A stretch of DNA of 64,000 bases from Planctomycetota bacterium (GCA_028289345.1 JANQQL010000033.1:186001-250000), one strand, 5' to 3'. Shown: positions 44,101 through 52,829, counted from the first letter of the stretch. Notes: generated by a model not told the origin, from the letters alone. A program made the numbers and translations.

Positions 44101-44556
44101 CATCCCTTCGAGTTCAAGATCGATCTGTACTCGCCCTACGAACAAGACGAGCCTCCGCATTACGTCGCTCTTCGGATCGGGTTTCTTTGCGTTGGCTTCT
44201 TCCGGCCGCGCGCCCCTCTCCAAGAAGCCTATCCGCCTCAACTCAGCGCATGGCGTGGCCGTCTCGATGAGTATCGGGACTGGTTCTTCGATCCCGCCCT
44301 GGGGGAAAGCGAACCGCGTTTGGGGGAGGTCCGGCCGGTGGGCCTTGACCGTGCACGCCGGCAAGTCTTGGAAGTCTTGTATGAACCGGGGAGCAAGCCG
44401 TCCGTTCGCATCCACCTCGATCGGGAGCGGGTCTACTCATTGACCTGGAGTGATCGGATCACCGATCCGGTGGACGGGTTGGAACTGCGCTGCCTGTCCT
44501 CCTTGCGGGTGGACTCGGTCCGCTTCTCGGGTCGCTTGCGAGAGCCCGGAAAGTGA
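41194..44556 (+). CDS. Large transmembrane Ser/Thr protein kinase
   Basis: A 1120-residue protein. An N-terminal eukaryotic-type kinase domain (about 12-280) has the glycine loop LGSGATSSVYEAEQV, Lys43, H135-R136-D137, D155-F156-G157, and MSPEQ, so it should be active. One membrane helix (about 302-322) precedes about 800 extracytoplasmic residues rich in helices. Residues about 905-1115 look like a concanavalin/LamG-like beta domain (WAGLYRNATKFSIDQEGRV, SHPFEFKIDLYSPYEQDEPPHYVALRIG). It likely senses an external signal and phosphorylates targets such as the FHA regulator upstream. It ends overlapping the next gene by 4 bp. Confidence 0.9.
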   Translation: MAKRHRFVQPIPGYRIQRLLGSGATSSVYEAEQVALGRRVAIKVIRQERREKDLPVQRMKKEARVLADLEHPHVVRSIDFGRADGLLYFVMEFVDGQSAKQHLENKGPFPENEVCHIAACLASALEYTASHGITHRDVKPGNILLAKSGDVKLTDFGLARSKGDSSLTREGRTLGTPQYMSPEQVRHARRTDLRSDFYSLGATLYHLVCGRPPFIGESVAEVLHQVLYGRPEPPETWNPEVSPAMSAVIARLMARNPARRYRRAHELIQDLEAVEDGAPGHPIEVGLSWQDSARAPLFGARSPLLLGALGLLLIGVFLGGVVTWSSDDDDAPSPAIREQSILQSLNEQVAVQPPWVLSQELHRLSKEGALTDVSAGSRVALEEALRNQLQAGFAEALERAWREGRRTLENGTLTNWEPAILQGYRQGLDAQWGTPVPSSEDTMLDQKVQRGQEELLTRAGTWVHELLGQLRRDLEAIEEQLRHRVLGGPDRPGLLAEHRFHEARAAVAELPMRREAALSAAFEAKREVSQAALPSGATLWQRLPDEFVREWSGEQRSRVLLEAIDEAAEEFRGARRDLVARATKRDQARIEAGEVQRPISAWLADLERELSLAKLEIQGAHEPWEAEDLLAKYQSVLEQTQSRVGARAQQQALDRLFLGSDGEPGLEELIRQRRIPESLENLDQASELAKEAVRAFQEPLQSLHQYLEVAAQRLRSQEGSVVELRDRSGILHRGTLRFDSSRKEYRVGARSRLSLRDLSVATLQDIAGKDPSTPASQALLLFAWGGKPDLAHLDLLLDEDASTLSSYLAGWRADDEQISQTQRDQTEDEARAAWSSLEEALVQKRFEDAEAALRRVRESPRLLATDVLRPHRTKLDDYERRIRAGRENRTREVLWAGLYRNATKFSIDQEGRVQIAYDFDRSQEGADFDLGGEGVSVSNGALRFESHAMSAALKSGITGLSLPLAVDPSHPFEFKIDLYSPYEQDEPPHYVALRIGFLCVGFFRPRAPLQEAYPPQLSAWRGRLDEYRDWFFDPALGESEPRLGEVRPVGLDRARRQVLEVLYEPGSKPSVRIHLDRERVYSLTWSDRITDPVDGLELRCLSSLRVDSVRFSGRLREPGK

Positions 44557-46238
44557 AGGCTGCTCTCGTCCTGTTTCTGATTGCGGGTGTCTTGACCGCG
44601 AATCCTGATGAAGAAGAGTCCCTCGAATCCAAGGGAGAGCTCAGCAACCTGAGTTGGGTGCGTCAGCAACTCGAGGCATCGCCGCCTTCGGCGCGGGACC
44701 GTTGGGTGGCGCGGCTCGCCACGCAGCTCGATGCGCGTCAAGTTCCCGCCCTTCTCGAGGCGCTCGAAGAGTGGCCTCCGCAGGAAGCACTGCGGCTCCG
44801 AGCTGCGGTGATTCGTTCGGAGCGACTGCGTGCTGGGTTGGTGCGAGAAGTCTGTCTTCACAACTCGCCCGCAGCGGCAGAGCTCCTGTGGTCCCAGTTC
44901 GTGCTTCGGTCGCGGGAAGTCGAGCCCTGGACGGCGCGAGACATCGTGTATCGCGATCGACTGTCTCTCCTGACTCCTCCCGGACTTCGAGTCCGACTGT
45001 TTGTTCCCGACTCCCTCGAACTCTCCCTCCATGAATGGGTGCGGCTGCTGCAGGACTCGGGAGTTTCCCTGTCCCCATTGGTCGTGTTTCCAGGGGTGAT
45101 GGACAAGAGCCCTCCGGTTCGAGGGATCCACTCATGGCGGCCCGCAGAGTGGATGCTTCATCACGAACTCGGCCAGAGAGAGTTGGCGGCGGTGCGCTTG
45201 CCCCGAGCCACGTGGATCGTTCCTCAACAGTGGGCGGAACAGCTTTTCGAAAGCGGATGGCCGGAGTCTCCCGCTCAGCGGGAAACGGTGCTCCGAGAAG
45301 CCGAGGGCGCCTGGTTTCGAAAGATGCTCGAGGCGGTCGCCCTGTTGGATGCCGAACGCCGACCATGGGTGGTGGCGGAATGTCTGGCCCAGCTGGGACT
45401 GCCGTGCCAGCCATCGCCATCTGATCACGATTCGTTCGATCTATCCGTGGCATGGGTCGCCGCTGCTTATCGAGGGGGACCCGTCCCCGCGGGGCCTTTT
45501 CCGTCCCTGCAAGCCGGGCGATCCCTGGCCACCCGGGCCTTGCTTCGCACCAATCCCGAGGACTGGACGGGCCGTGACCTGGAACCGGCACTTCGTTCCT
45601 TCCTGGTCGCGCGCCAGCGCCCGCTCGCAGCACGCGAGGCGGCGACAGGTTTTCTCCAGGGGGACGAGGCGAATTGGACCATGGCGGCTCTCGTTGGCTG
45701 CTCGGCAAAGAAAACTGACGACGCGCGGCTGCCCTGGAGCTGGCGCACTCCGCCTCAGGAGTTTGGATCGGCGGAACGTGCGATGATCGAATCCCTCGGT
45801 CTGGAACTCGAACTGGCCGCAAGCTCGCCACGACTGCGAATGAAGGAATCCACCGATCCTCGATCCGTTTGGGAGGCGCTGGAAGAGGTCGCGACCACGA
45901 GCGACGTTCTCTTGCACCTGTTGAGCCAAGAGTTGTCCAGCGAAGACATTCGTACTCTGGTGGGTGCGATGATGGGAGCGCTTCCGGCCTCTCGCTCTCA
46001 ATGGCAGCGTCGGTTGGATCTGCTGCTGCGCTTGCTGGCAGCTCGCGTGGATGAGGATTCGCTGTTGGTCGGGTTGTGTCGATCGCGAATGCGGCAAGGC
46101 TTTGCCGAAGAGCCGAGCCCGGAGATTCGTGAGGATCTCGAGCAGGCCATCACCGACTTGCTGCGCCTTGGATCTCTCTCGCGCGACGTGGATTGGCAGA
46201 TTGATCTGTCCGGGCTGGGTTGGGTCCCCGGGGGATGA
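44553..46238 (+). CDS. Secreted or periplasmic protein of unknown function
   Basis: A 561-residue protein with a signal-like start (KAALVLFLIAGVLTANPDEEES). The mature part is helix-rich with many leucines and tryptophans but no recognised motif; a PPxF/WRxP-type proline-rich region lies in the middle. The GTG start overlaps the kinase stop (GTGA), so it is co-translated with the kinase and may serve as its extracytoplasmic partner. That link is inference from position. No family recognised. Confidence 0.6.
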   Translation: MKAALVLFLIAGVLTANPDEEESLESKGELSNLSWVRQQLEASPPSARDRWVARLATQLDARQVPALLEALEEWPPQEALRLRAAVIRSERLRAGLVREVCLHNSPAAAELLWSQFVLRSREVEPWTARDIVYRDRLSLLTPPGLRVRLFVPDSLELSLHEWVRLLQDSGVSLSPLVVFPGVMDKSPPVRGIHSWRPAEWMLHHELGQRELAAVRLPRATWIVPQQWAEQLFESGWPESPAQRETVLREAEGAWFRKMLEAVALLDAERRPWVVAECLAQLGLPCQPSPSDHDSFDLSVAWVAAAYRGGPVPAGPFPSLQAGRSLATRALLRTNPEDWTGRDLEPALRSFLVARQRPLAAREAATGFLQGDEANWTMAALVGCSAKKTDDARLPWSWRTPPQEFGSAERAMIESLGLELELAASSPRLRMKESTDPRSVWEALEEVATTSDVLLHLLSQELSSEDIRTLVGAMMGALPASRSQWQRRLDLLLRLLAARVDEDSLLVGLCRSRMRQGFAEEPSPEIREDLEQAITDLLRLGSLSRDVDWQIDLSGLGWVPGG

Positions 46239-46383
46239 GCTCCGCAGCGGACCTCGAGTCGCCGAGGCCGGCAGTTTTTTCTGGTTCGATGACTGGGGCC
46301 TGGGATGGGCTGGCTCCCGTGGTCTGCCGAAAGCGTTAATCGGGACCCGATCAATTGCTGGAACTGCGGAGAGCGGCAGCCAA

Positions 46384-47943
46384 ATGGGAAAGTACTTCGA
46401 GTCAGAACGACGACTGCTGCTCAGACTCGCCTACGGAGGAGCACCCGAGGCGGGCAAGACGACGAACCTACAACAGGTTCATCGCGCGCTGGACCCAGAC
46501 GCCACTTGCCCGGTGGAGAGAAATGACAGTGCCGGGGACCAGGTCGTTACGTTCCAAGCCCCGCCGCTCCGTCTGAAGGCTCCCTTCGACATGGAACTGG
46601 CCCTGGAAGTCTCCACCGTGCAGGGCGAGTGTCAGAACCCAGGCACGAGGCGCGCCCTGTTCGCGGAAGCGGATGGACTGATCTTCGTCGCGGACGCCCG
46701 CCGGGAAAGCCTTCGCAACAACTTAGTGGGCTGGGCCGACCTGTTGCAGTGCTTGCGTGACGAAGGGCGCGATCTCCAGACCTTGCCCGTGGTCATTCAG
46801 CTCAACAAGTTGGATCTCCCCTCGAGCATGGATGCGGCGGATCTCGAGGCCGCGATCAACCCGGAATCGTATCCCTCCTTCGAAGCAGTGGCCACCCAGG
46901 GGCGCGGGGTCGGGATGTGCTTCTCGGAAATCGTCCGACGCATGGTGGCGCGTGCTCAGATCGAGCTGCGACTGGAAGGTTACGGAATCGACCGGGGAGC
47001 ATTGACCGCGGCCGTGGATGACGCCCTCGCCAAAATTGGCGCAAGAGCGGCCCAGCGGGCGCGAGAGTCCGCGGAAATCGCCTCTGATTCCAACGCGGAA
47101 ACAACCACCCAGCCCGAGGTGGTGGAGCCGGAAAACTCGGAGCCCACTCTCACCATCGATCAGACTTCGAGCGAGGACATTCCTGCTCCGCCGCCACTAC
47201 CCGCGGAACCGCTTGCAGCGATCGAGTTCTACGATCCGGACCAATTGCAGGGCATGTGTCTGGATCGACAGCGTGAGCAAGCAGAGAAAGACTTGGCTCG
47301 GGTGCGCCGAACTCTGGCGAAGTTCGAACGGGACAGCCGGAAGCCGTGGGAGTATCTGCGCAAGCTGATGGAACACATTCAGCGCGAATCGGACCAGCTG
47401 TCCCCTTCGCTGGCCCAGGCCGTCAAGGACTCGGGAAAGATCCTGGAGTACTTGGAAGCCGTGTCCCGATACCAACCTCCGTCACGACGTGCGGTGCCGG
47501 CCAATCGCGCTTCCCTACCGCGCATCGTCGAAGCAGTGCGTCGTTCCTTTGAGGACGCCGGATCCCCACTACCACCGATGAACTTCGGGCAGCTTCCCGA
47601 CCAAGTACTAGGATCCCAGAATCTTCTGGCCACGGCCCTTCGACTCGTCTTTGCCGAGATTGGCAACGCCATGGTCGACCCGGAGACTTTGGTCCACGTC
47701 ACCACTCGTCGGTGGAAAGCCGGATGGCACTTGGTGTTCCGCGCTGCTTTCCAAGAGCGAAGTCAGGAGCGTGGCGGGCCTTGGTCCGGATTGGCGCGAG
47801 CGAGAACGATTCTCGATTCGGTCAGTGCCCGGGTGCGAGTGTGGCCGCCGAATGGGCGTGCGACGGTTCTGGTGCTTCGACTCTTGGCTCCGGACGCGGT
47901 CGCGAAACCCGATTCGCGCCGACGAGAACTCGCTCCCGTTTGA
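46384..47943 (+). CDS. MglA-like small GTPase fused to a degenerate histidine-kinase core
   Basis: A 519-residue fusion. Residues 1-200 are a GTPase domain like MglA: P-loop GAPEAGKT (19-26) in YGGAPEAGKTTNLQ, and NKLDLP at 141. Residues 225-280 are a proline/acid-rich linker. Residues about 290-370 resemble the dimerisation helices of histidine kinases (FERDSRKPWEYLRKLMEHI, YLEAVSRYQPPSR) but have no phosphoacceptor histidine. Residues 375-519 resemble an ATP-binding domain (VLGSQNLLATALRLVFAEIGNAM; GLARARTILDSVSARVRVWPPNGRATVLVLRL) without clear N and G boxes. It may couple polarity or motility control to another regulator. A 145-bp gap precedes it. Confidence 0.7.
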   Translation: MGKYFESERRLLLRLAYGGAPEAGKTTNLQQVHRALDPDATCPVERNDSAGDQVVTFQAPPLRLKAPFDMELALEVSTVQGECQNPGTRRALFAEADGLIFVADARRESLRNNLVGWADLLQCLRDEGRDLQTLPVVIQLNKLDLPSSMDAADLEAAINPESYPSFEAVATQGRGVGMCFSEIVRRMVARAQIELRLEGYGIDRGALTAAVDDALAKIGARAAQRARESAEIASDSNAETTTQPEVVEPENSEPTLTIDQTSSEDIPAPPPLPAEPLAAIEFYDPDQLQGMCLDRQREQAEKDLARVRRTLAKFERDSRKPWEYLRKLMEHIQRESDQLSPSLAQAVKDSGKILEYLEAVSRYQPPSRRAVPANRASLPRIVEAVRRSFEDAGSPLPPMNFGQLPDQVLGSQNLLATALRLVFAEIGNAMVDPETLVHVTTRRWKAGWHLVFRAAFQERSQERGGPWSGLARARTILDSVSARVRVWPPNGRATVLVLRLLAPDAVAKPDSRRRELAPV

Positions 47944-47971
47944 CACCGCGATCTTTCCGGTCGGACCCTGG

Positions 47972-49957
47972 CTAGTTCTTCTCCGAAGAAAGCTGCAGGC
48001 TCACGGTCTGGGTTTCTCCTTCGATGATCGTGATCTGTTGCATGCTGTTCTTGGCCTTGAGCATCTGCAACAGGATGTTCTCCGGTTCCTCGGCGGTGTA
48101 CTGGTTGATCTGAACCGAGTACTCACCGCTTCGCAAACCTGCAATCTCGAAGCGACCGGTTCCGTCGGACAAGGAGCTGTGGTAGTCGCCATCGGTGGAC
48201 ACCGCGGTCACCGTGGCGCCGACCAACGCTGCGCCGAGTTCGTCATAGGTGAAACCTTCCACGACACCACCCCGGACCATCACCAGGGTGCCAAGGTCCG
48301 TCGTCTGATCCTTGATGACTTCGATGTCGTTCATCTCGAGCCCGGCGTGATCCGGACTCTTGGCGGAGATCTGGTAGGTTCCGGGCACCACCAAGGGAAT
48401 CTCGAAGCGACCGTCCTCGTCGGTGCGGCCACGTCGCTTGATGTCGCCCGTGTCCTTGGACATGCGGTTCAACAGATCGTGGACCGGGTTCCATTTGAAT
48501 TTGTTCTCGTTGAGGGACACCCGAATCCCGCCCATGGCTTTGCCGTCGGAGTCCGTCAATCGGCCGGCCACGATTCCGCCGCGGCTCATGGGGACGCGGA
48601 TGCCGGACGCGACCTCTCCCCGGGCCACGGTGCACTCCGTGGAACGGGACGGCGCGTAGCCCTTGGCACGGGCCTCGACGATGTAGGAGTTGGGATCCAT
48701 GCCGCCAATCTCGAACAGGCCCGCCCCGTCCTCGAAACGCTGGCTCTGTCCGGTCCGCGCCGGCGGGCGTCCATTCAGACTGCGCATCACGTAGATTTCA
48801 AAGGACGTGACGGGCTTGCCGGTGCGCTCATCGAAAACTTGACCCGAGATCGAACCTTGAGGGAGAACGACGAGCTCGACATTGGCGGAGCCCGCTTCGA
48901 CCCGTGGCTTGGTCGCGGTGGAGTACCCGTCACAGCTGACGGTGAGGTGGTATTGCCCCGAAACCAAGGAGCTCAACACGAAAGTCCCGTCAGGTTCGGT
49001 GATGGCTTCATTCTCGCAGCGGTAGTGCTGTCCGGAGAGGCTCCCCGTCACCGTGGCATCCGCGACCGGGGTGCGATTCTGGTCGACGACGATGCCGAGA
49101 AGTGACATCTCTGGACTCATCTCGAAGTCGATCGGTTGATCTTCGGGAGTGGAAAGGAAGTGTCGATTGGCCTGGGTGATGGTGCCGAATCCCTCGGCGT
49201 GAGCGGTCACCTGGAAGTTGCGGACCGAAATGCCCACGAACTCATAGTTGCCCTGGCCATCAGAAGTCGTTTCGTAGATCTGGGAAGGTGGCTGATTGTT
49301 CTTCTGGCGGCGGAACACGCCGGCACTCGCCGAGTCTTCCAAGACGATTCGTGCTCCTTCGATCGGTCGACCACCGGCCCCGACGAAGCCGTAGATGCGT
49401 TGTCCGCCTTGCAGCTTGATGTCGGCCATGTCCAGCACCTCTCCATCCGAGAGGGCCACCGGGCCGACCACTCGCTCGCCGAACTGGGTGTGACGTGCAA
49501 CAAGGATGTAGTCTTCCGCCGGGGTCAACCCCTCCAGTCGGAAGCCACCGTTTCCATCGGTCTTGACCACCATGCCGGTGGCCGTTCGCAAGCTGGGCAT
49601 GGAAACGACCAAAGCCGGCCCGCGGGCGAGTTCGACCTCCGCTTCAGCGAGCGCGCTGCCCATGGGGTCCAGCACGCGGCCACGAATCACTCCATTGGAA
49701 TTCGCAGATGTGACCGGAGCCTCTTCCTCAGGTTCGATGATTTCTTCGGAGACCGGGATCGACTCTTGTTGGCGACGGACCAGATTGGGACTGTCGTCCT
49801 GGAAGGTCTCTTCTTCCTCCGGCTCGGCTTCCGCGGTGATCTCCGGCAAGGGGGCTTGGTCGCGATCGTCGGACAGGAACCGGACCGCCAAAAAGCCCAC
49901 TCCGACCAGGAGGAGGGTGAACAAGAACGAGAGACCAATGAGCTGCTGTGGTTTCAT
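47972..49957 (-). CDS. Membrane-anchored protein with repeated carboxypeptidase-regulatory-like domains
   Basis: A 661-residue protein with a short cytoplasmic start (MKPQQ), one membrane helix (about 7-28) and an acidic linker (EAEPEEEETFQDD). The rest is a string of about six beta-sandwich repeats of the CarboxypepD_reg/CNA-B type, each recognisable by G-x-V-x-D / DGxGxFxLxGLxPGxYxL (for example DGNGGFRLEGLTPAEDYILVARH, DGTFVLSSLVSGQYHLTVSCDGY, DGRFEIPLVVPGTYQISAKSPDH). Such proteins often act as extracellular scaffolds. It is convergent with the GTPase fusion gene (28 bp apart). Confidence 0.8.
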   Translation of the reverse strand: MKPQQLIGLSFLFTLLLVGVGFLAVRFLSDDRDQAPLPEITAEAEPEEEETFQDDSPNLVRRQQESIPVSEEIIEPEEEAPVTSANSNGVIRGRVLDPMGSALAEAEVELARGPALVVSMPSLRTATGMVVKTDGNGGFRLEGLTPAEDYILVARHTQFGERVVGPVALSDGEVLDMADIKLQGGQRIYGFVGAGGRPIEGARIVLEDSASAGVFRRQKNNQPPSQIYETTSDGQGNYEFVGISVRNFQVTAHAEGFGTITQANRHFLSTPEDQPIDFEMSPEMSLLGIVVDQNRTPVADATVTGSLSGQHYRCENEAITEPDGTFVLSSLVSGQYHLTVSCDGYSTATKPRVEAGSANVELVVLPQGSISGQVFDERTGKPVTSFEIYVMRSLNGRPPARTGQSQRFEDGAGLFEIGGMDPNSYIVEARAKGYAPSRSTECTVARGEVASGIRVPMSRGGIVAGRLTDSDGKAMGGIRVSLNENKFKWNPVHDLLNRMSKDTGDIKRRGRTDEDGRFEIPLVVPGTYQISAKSPDHAGLEMNDIEVIKDQTTDLGTLVMVRGGVVEGFTYDELGAALVGATVTAVSTDGDYHSSLSDGTGRFEIAGLRSGEYSVQINQYTAEEPENILLQMLKAKNSMQQITIIEGETQTVSLQLSSEKN

Positions 49958-50065
49958 GGGTTTGACTTCGCGACGACGTGAGGGTCCAAGAAAAGGCTCG
50001 GCGGTTAGACGGCAGGGGGCAGTGGAATCTTGCAAGAACCCGGCAGGCAACCGAGATTCCGCGCA

Positions 50066-51208
50066 TTATGCAATCTTTTCTGGCGCCGAAAGCGCGGCCA
50101 TCGCCTCACGAATTCGTCGGATCAGCGCATCGATGGTTGATTGGGAGTGCTCGGGGCCAAAGGAAAACCGGATTGAGCCGCGGACTTCCGATGCAGTTCG
50201 CCCCATCGCGCGGAGCACGTGGGAGGGAGTCGCAGAGCCCGCATGGCAGGCGGAACCGACCGAGGTGTGAACGCCGCGACGTGACAGCTCCGCCACGAGT
50301 ACCCGCCCGTCTTGATGGGGGAAGGAAACACTGGAGGTGTTGCCGAGGCGGGGCGCACCCTCCCCGTTCACCTGAACTCCGGGAAACACCTGTTTGAGGG
50401 AGGTTTCGAAGAGATCCCGCACCGCGCGGTCAGCGGAGTCCTGGGCAGCTCTCGCCATCGCGGCGGCAAAGCCGAGGGTGCCCAGCAGATTTGGCGTTCC
50501 TCCTCGCCGTCCTCGCTCCTGTTCGACTCCGGGAATCCAGGATTGAAACGGGGCGTTGCGATCCAGCACAAGGGCTCCGATGCCGGCGGGGCCGCCAATC
50601 TTGTGAGCGGAAAGAGAAAGAGAAGTCGCTCCCCATTCTCTCCATCGAATCGGCTCCTTTCCCAGGGACTGGATCGCGTCGATGTGGAGCGGGACTTTCC
50701 GCTGAATCAACTCGGAGGCGATCTCTTCCAGGGGGTGCCGGACGCCGGTCTCGTTGTTCGCCGACATCAGGCACACGAGCGCCGTTTCCGGGCGAAGCTT
50801 GTCGAGAACGGTCTCCGGAGAGATGGTTCCGTCACTTGCGCATGGCAAGACGTCGACAGCGGTGCCGCGAGCCGCCAGGGCTCGGGCTGGTCCAAGAACC
50901 GAGGAATGTTCCGTCGACCCCACGAGGAGATGAGCTGGTCGTCCGGGCGGGAAACGGCCAAAGATGGCCAGCTGGTTGGACTCGCTCCCTCCCGAAGTGA
51001 AGACCACGGCGCGGGGATCCAAGCCGATGGTCCGAGCCACGATGGCACGGGCCTCTTCGAGGAGCTGGGCCGATCTCTGTCCCGCTCGGTGGGTACTCGC
51101 CGGATTGACCAGGCACTTGTTGAGGGCCTCCTCCATTGCTGCGCGGGCGTCAGCGCTCAGCGGGCGAGTCGCGTTGTGATCCAAATAAAGGTCATCAGGC
51201 TGCAACAT
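50066..51208 (-). CDS. Cysteine desulfurase family protein (NifS/IscS-like, stand-alone)
   Basis: A 380-residue PLP enzyme. It has the YLDHNATRPLS start of the family, SGGSESNQLAI, STEHSSV, SANNETGVRHP, the Schiff-base lysine in SLSAHKIGGPAGIG, RRGGTPN, and the active-site loop cysteine in SVGSACHAGSATPSHVL. The ATG at 51208 has AGGAAG upstream. It differs from the ISC operon IscS at 55848-57068 and has no Fe-S scaffold gene beside it. It probably supplies sulfur for tRNA thiolation or another trafficking route; which is not visible. Confidence 0.92.
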   Translation of the reverse strand: MLQPDDLYLDHNATRPLSADARAAMEEALNKCLVNPASTHRAGQRSAQLLEEARAIVARTIGLDPRAVVFTSGGSESNQLAIFGRFPPGRPAHLLVGSTEHSSVLGPARALAARGTAVDVLPCASDGTISPETVLDKLRPETALVCLMSANNETGVRHPLEEIASELIQRKVPLHIDAIQSLGKEPIRWREWGATSLSLSAHKIGGPAGIGALVLDRNAPFQSWIPGVEQERGRRGGTPNLLGTLGFAAAMARAAQDSADRAVRDLFETSLKQVFPGVQVNGEGAPRLGNTSSVSFPHQDGRVLVAELSRRGVHTSVGSACHAGSATPSHVLRAMGRTASEVRGSIRFSFGPEHSQSTIDALIRRIREAMAALSAPEKIA

Positions 51209-51430
51209 CGGATCTTCCTGTTTGCCAAGGGGATCTCTCCCACGCGCTGTTCCCACAGATTCTCTCGATGGGGGAGGCCCACGTCTCGAATCTTCCTGGG
51301 CCGGGCCCCGGCGATCGCGGTGATCGGGTCCTCGGGTTGCTAAGGAAGAGTCGTGGTGCCTTCCCTCAAGGGGGGTATCGCGAAAAGCATGACATTCTGT
51401 CGTGCTGCAGCTTTACGGAGGACCCCTCCC

Positions 51431-52168
51431 ATGACTTCTCTGTCGTTCTTCTATTTCGTTCCCTCGGGACTCCATCCCATGTACTGGGTGCTGATGATCG
51501 CCGGAATCGTGATCGCTCTTGGCGCTCAGGCCAAGGTTCGCTCTGCCTTCGCCCGATTCGAAAAGGTGCGCACCCGGGCGGGGCTGACCGGGGCCCAGGT
51601 CGCTCAAATGATCCTGGACGCTCGCGGGATTCGCGATGTGCAGGTGGAAGAAACCCAAGGATTCTTGGGCGATCACTACGACCCCAGAGAAAAGAAGCTG
51701 CGCCTTTCACGCTCCAACTACCACGGCTCCTCGGTCTCGGCCGTGGGAGTGGCCGCCCACGAGGTCGGTCACGCGATCCAGCACGCCGACAACTACAGCT
51801 GGTTGCAGTTTCGATCGTCCCTCGTGCCCGTGGTCGGATTCGGTTCCAAGATGGCCTCGGTGCTGGTCATGGTGGGCATGATCCTGCTGTTCGTGTCTGG
51901 GAAGCTGGCGGTCCCGGTGCTCACCCTGGCGGCAATCGGGATGCTGGGTGCTGTTCTGTTCAGCCTGGTCACCCTTCCGGTGGAGATCGACGCGTCGATG
52001 AGAGCGGTTCGCATCCTTGGAACCAGCGGGATTCTCCAAGGAGATGAGCTGAACGGAGCGAAGACGGTTTTGCGAGCGGCCGCCTACACCTATGTTGCGG
52101 CAGCCGCGGTGGCGATCATTGAGCTCATCAAGCTGGTGATGATCATCGCCGCCTCGCGAAACAACTGA
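51431..52168 (+). CDS. Zinc-dependent membrane metallopeptidase of the YugP family
   Basis: A 245-residue protein with about five membrane segments and the zinc motif HEVGH in VAAHEVGHAIQHAD (near residue 120). It matches the YugP/putative neutral zinc metallopeptidase family throughout (FSYHLRLSRSNYHGSS-like region, PVEIDASMRAVRIL, AAYTYVAAAAVAIIELIK). The ATG at 51431 has a GGAGGAC ribosome site 8 bp upstream; an earlier in-frame ATG at 51353 would add an unlikely leader. The substrate is unknown. It is divergent from the cysteine desulfurase. Confidence 0.92.
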   Translation: MTSLSFFYFVPSGLHPMYWVLMIAGIVIALGAQAKVRSAFARFEKVRTRAGLTGAQVAQMILDARGIRDVQVEETQGFLGDHYDPREKKLRLSRSNYHGSSVSAVGVAAHEVGHAIQHADNYSWLQFRSSLVPVVGFGSKMASVLVMVGMILLFVSGKLAVPVLTLAAIGMLGAVLFSLVTLPVEIDASMRAVRILGTSGILQGDELNGAKTVLRAAAYTYVAAAAVAIIELIKLVMIIAASRNN

Positions 52169-52211
52169 GCGCCAAGAAGGCTCCAGTCTTTCCTTCCGAG
52201 GGAGTCCCACG

Positions 52212-52829
52212 ATGGGCATGACCGAGGAGTCCCTCGAGACTCTGGTAGACAAGATCGCGGCTCGTACGCCGACTCCGGGAGGTGGTTCGGCTGCGCCGTT
52301 GGCCGCTGCCCTCGGAATCGCGTTGGGCACCATGGCGATTCGCTTCACCCAAAATCGCAAATCGACAGACGCGGAGCTGGCGGGAGTGCTGGCGACGGTA
52401 GAGACCGCCACGGTGGACTTGGCCCAGCGCTTTGCGGCTCAGGCGGATGAAGACTCGCGTGTCTACGAAGCATGGCGCAACGCCAAGCAGACGGCGGCGT
52501 CGGGAAATGACGCAGCAGTCCAGGAGGCGTTGGACCAGGCGGCCGAAGTTCCATTGCGGACCGCCAAGCTGTGCCGCGACGGCTTGGAAATGTTGGAAGG
52601 GCTGGCGAAGCGACTCAACCCGCACCTCGCCACCGACGTCGCTTCCGCCGCAATGCTATTGCACGCGTCCGGGCGCTGCGCCCTTCAGAACGTTCGGGTC
52701 AACGTGGGCTCCCTGGTCAATGCACCTCGCCGTTCCGAACTTTCGCAGGCCATCGAACAGCTGCAAGACCGCTGCCAAGAGCTCGAATCGAACATCCTCG
52801 GTTGGACCGATTCGGTCCTCGAGAAGTGA
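52212..52829 (+). CDS. Cyclodeaminase/cyclohydrolase family protein (FTCD_C, FchA-like)
   Basis: A 205-residue helical protein with the family signature RTPTPGGGSAAPLAAALGIALGTM near the N-terminus and helical repeats, including the YEAWRNAKQ segment and NVRVNVGSLVNA. Members catalyse formiminotetrahydrofolate cyclodeamination or methenyltetrahydrofolate hydrolysis. Which reaction applies here is unresolved; it stands alone without the formyltransferase half. The ATG has GAGGGA upstream. The stop overlaps the next gene's GTG by 4 bp. Confidence 0.88.
   Translation: MGMTEESLETLVDKIAARTPTPGGGSAAPLAAALGIALGTMAIRFTQNRKSTDAELAGVLATVETATVDLAQRFAAQADEDSRVYEAWRNAKQTAASGNDAAVQEALDQAAEVPLRTAKLCRDGLEMLEGLAKRLNPHLATDVASAAMLLHASGRCALQNVRVNVGSLVNAPRRSELSQAIEQLQDRCQELESNILGWTDSVLEK

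Noticed and set aside
47651..49105. Plus-strand frame running from the GTPase fusion into the carboxypeptidase-regulatory-like gene
   Set aside because: The minus-strand product at 47972-49957 shows clear regular beta-domain repeats and a membrane anchor; the plus-strand frame has none and is its shadow.
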